From NCBI GenBank assembly GCA_028565635.1, contig JAOXYB010063934.1, positions 1-10,413 on the forward strand: a DNA stretch of 10,413 nucleotides, written 5' to 3'. This DNA is from Phoronis ovalis. Taxonomy: Eukaryota; Phoronida; Phoronidae. Positions 7,863 to 10,413 of the stretch are shown in pieces; the first letter of the stretch is position 1; the number at the start of each line of letters is the position of its first letter. The position numbers were made by a program, and so were the translations under genes. The notes under the pieces were generated by a model. That model was not told where the DNA came from, did not search any database, and saw only the letters and a list, made by a program, of their open reading frames with translations.

Positions 7863-10413
7863 AAAAGAAACTTGCTGAAAAGCTACGAAAATCTAACAAC
7901 ATTGGCTTAGAGACAGTGGCAGATATCTTAAAACAAATGGGACAAATTTATCAGCAAAGAGGACTTGATTCTTTTGAAGAAATTAAGCAAGCATCAAACT
8001 TGTTTGTTAAAGCAGCAGCTCTCTTTAATTCTGCAAAATTGCGTACAACTACTACAAGTAAGAAATTGGCAGTAAATGATGCAATAAAACAAAACGAACT
8101 TAACTTTTTAAATCTCATTGGTTGCAAATGTGATAGGACTCCTTTGTTCTTCAATGACGATATAAAGGCAGACATGGACTCTTTTCGTCACAACATCAAT
8201 AAAGAAACAAAAACAATATGGCAAGATGCAAACGAGAATTATTCAAAAGACAGCATAGATGAAATTCGGATTCCACGAGAGAAAACGATTATTCAAAATA
8301 CAAGAAAATTCTGTTACAAGATAGCCGGAGGCATGAAAAAAATTATTAAGAGGATTTTAGGAAAATGTTATGTTTTTCTAGGTTCAGCACCTCAAAAGTT
8401 TGCTGTAGCCGGCTTGGGTTCACTCGCACGTGAAGAAATGACACCTTATTCTGATTTGGAATTTATGATTCTTGTTGAAAATGAAAAGAGTGATAATCAA
8501 TATTTTTAGAATTTAACTAATCTTTTTCACCTGTTTGTACTAAATCTAGGTGAAACAGCATTACCAGCAGTAGGTATAAAAACTTTAAATGATTTCGATT
8601 CTGAAAATGGCAGCTGGTTTTTTGATTCTGTTACTATTAGTGGATTCTGTTTAGATGGAGCAATGCCATGGGCTTGCAAAACACCTATAGGAAGACCTGA
8701 CAGGATTAAAAAGAGAGGCATTGTACTTATCCAAACACCGGCTAGTATGGCTAAGTATTTAGAATTTGAAGCCTCTATAAAAGAAGGATATCACTTGGCA
8801 GAAATATTGAGAACTCTTACTATTATAGACGGTAGTCAGGATCTTTTAGACAATTGTATTCAATTATGCACTGTAGCAGGTGAAAATGAAAGCGTGAAAC
8901 AGCGTGGATTAGAAATGTTGAAATCTGATACTAAAGAATATAAAGCAAAATTAACGTTACATGATCGAAATAAAGACAGCGTTCTGCTAAATGTTAAAAA
9001 AGAAATTTACCGACTTCCCACTCTTATTACAAACAGTTTTAAGTTAATTTGTAACTTGGATTGTAGTAATCCTTGGGATATTCTTGATGAAATGAAAGCA
9101 CAAGGTCTAATCTCAGAGATGGGATGTCATAACTTACAGATGGCAGTTACTGTGCCAGTGCTCCTGAGGTTAATAACATACACAATAAATGGCGGACAGA
9201 AAGAAAATATCAACTTTTTACAACAATCGTTAAATTCAAAAGTTTCCTTTGAAAGGAATGTATATTATGTTAACTCTGTGGATCTTATTTTTCGATATTA
9301 CTTTACAGTTTTACCTTTAGTAAAGTATCTGGATAAAGAAAACAACGTGAGTGATAATCTATCATTTAGCTCCTTTTATGAGAAAAACGAAGGAGTACAA
9401 GGAGATATTTACCATAAACTTCTCAGGTACAACGACGCTTGCAAGAGGTTTAAGATAGCTTTAAGCGAGGCTCCAGGTCATAGTGAAAGAGCTTATTTTC
9501 TAGTTAAAATAGCTTTGGTGCATGTTGCACGAGGTGACTATGACAGTGCAATGACATATCACCAGCAATCATTACAGATGCAGAGACAGATACATGGTAA
9601 ACGTGCTCATTCTGATTTGGGTGCCTCGTTAAATAATATAGCATTGTTGTATGATAAACAAGGTGACTATGACAATGCAATGACATATCACCAGCAATCA
9701 TTACAGATGACGAGACAGATACATGGAGAAGGTGCACATCCTGATTTGGCTGGCTCGTTAAATAATATAGCATTGGTGTATGATAAACAAGGTGACTATG
9801 ACAGTGCAATGACATATCAGCAGCAATCATTACAGATGAAGAGACAGATACATGGTAAAGGTGTTCATCCTGATTTGGCTGCGTCGTTAAATAATATAGC
9901 ATTGGTGTATGATAAACAAGGTGACTATGACAATGCAATGACATATCACCTGCAATCATTACAGATGAAGAGACAGATACATGGTGAAGGCGCTCATCCT
10001 GATTTGGCTGCCTCGTTAAATAATATAGCTTTGGTGTATGATAAACAAGGTGACTATGACAGTGCAATGACATATCACCAGCAATCATTACAGATAAAGA
10101 GACAAATACACGGTGAAGGTGCTCATCCTGATTTGGCTACCTCGTTAAATAATATAGCATTGTTGTATAATAAACGAGGCGACTATGACAATGCAATGAC
10201 ATATCACCAGCAATCATTACAGATGAAGAGACAGATACATGGTGAACGTGCTCATTCTGATTTGGCTGGCTCGTTACATAGTATAGCAATGTTGTATGAT
10301 AAACAAGGTGATTATGACAATGCAATGACATATCAGCAGCAATCATTACAGATGCAGAGACAGATACATGGTAAACGTGCTCATTCTGATTTGGGTGCCT
10401 CGTTAAATAATAT
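7863..10413 (+). CDS. Nucleotidyltransferase (GlnD/DUF294-like) plus TPR-repeat protein, partial, one in-frame stop
   Basis: The frame is open from the putative acceptor to the window edge (about 850 codons) except for TAG at 8507-8509. Counting residues from the in-frame ATG at 7799, residues 22-200 are charged and probably helical. At 205-222 lies GLGSLAREEMTPYSDLEF, matching the nucleotidyltransferase-fold pattern hG[GS]-x(9-13)-Dh[DE]h, with acidic residues D219 and E221. It resembles the GlnD uridylyltransferase motif (GRGEL-PYSD-D). DGAMPWACKTPIGR (from 8657) follows, then a helical linker, and from about residue 579 a TPR array of 43-residue units (consensus LNNIALVYDKQGDYDSAMTYHQQSLQ-+RQIHG), of kinesin-light-chain/nephrocystin-3 type. 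By family, the TPRs should bind proteins and the front domain may transfer a nucleotide; the substrate is unknown. The true start lies upstream, unseen, and the 3' end is beyond the window. The in-frame TAG makes it either a young pseudogene or a gene with a sequence error or recoding. Confidence 0.85.
8507..8509 (+). other. Single in-frame TAG inside the nucleotidyltransferase region
   Basis: The frame reads ...SDNQYF-TAG-NLTNLFHLFVLNLGET and remains open for the 634 codons that follow. Coding-like, domain-consistent sequence continues without a frame change, so one base substitution explains the stop. The following base is A, which is not a strongly readthrough-prone context. The next in-frame ATG is at 8663, so a product restarting there would lack the catalytic motif. 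Confidence 0.9.
9533..10413 (+). repeat. In-frame 129-bp tandem repeat encoding TPR units
   Basis: Units begin with GGTGACTATGAC or a close variant at 9533, 9662, 9791, 9920, 10049, 10178 and 10307; every period is exactly 129 bp. Adjacent units differ at only a few positions (about nine between units 2 and 3 by eye). The seventh is cut by the window edge. Because 129 is divisible by three, frames on the opposite strand also stay open (9504-10088 and 10137-10346); these are shadows. A more diverged TPR-like segment (YHKLLRYNDACKRFKIALSE, from about 9409) precedes the array. Confidence 0.95.

Noticed and set aside
8490-8509. A mini-intron (GTGATA...TTTTTAG) that would remove the TAG
   Set aside because: It would be only 20 bases long and would shift the frame, so it cannot restore the protein.
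9504-10346. Minus-strand frames with repeating MIAGDMSLHCHSHLVYHT peptides
   Set aside because: They are antisense shadows of the TPR array, kept open because the 129-bp unit is a multiple of three.

Overview
The window looks like genomic DNA of an invertebrate animal. It is AT-rich, mostly non-coding and full of short inverted and tandem repeats, and it holds one large protein-coding region that begins behind a splice-acceptor-like sequence. There is no sign of bacterial gene packing. The protein joins a GlnD/DUF294-like nucleotidyltransferase signature to kinesin-light-chain-type tetratricopeptide repeats (TPRs). From memory, this combination is frequent in cnidarians, molluscs and other aquatic invertebrates. 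I cannot name the species.

Left part (1-1700): a nest of mobile-element remains. An element with ~77-bp terminal inverted repeats (1-544) abuts a second, longer foldback element (549-1457). The left arm of the foldback is split by a ~400-bp insertion (701-1100) that starts with a G-run and carries a degenerate minisatellite built on ATACCCTGTGGTAAATAA. A related fragment lies at 1606-1662. Positions 1663-3964 are AT-rich with nothing I can call.

Middle (3965-7820): a GCAGTT/AACTGC-rich zone contains a perfect 209-bp tandem duplication (4116-4533) and a broken third copy. A diverged direct repeat follows (4670-4934). Next comes a compact, GC-richer palindrome of 322 bp with a possible 5-bp target duplication (5030-5351). 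After an empty AT-rich stretch, a composite structure covers 6472-7514: two ~110-bp direct repeats flank an array of ~100-bp tandem units. A short repeat remnant (7741-7820) lies just before the gene.

Right part (7863-10413): one long exon on the plus strand, open to the window edge except for a single in-frame TAG at 8507-8509. It encodes an alpha-helical N-terminal part, a nucleotidyltransferase motif, an alpha-helical linker and an array of 43-residue TPR units (129 bp each) that continues past the window. The units are nearly identical in DNA, differ at a few recurring positions, and show a higher-order period of six units (774 bp). The single stop codon and the fast-evolving repeat array are the main biological points of interest.
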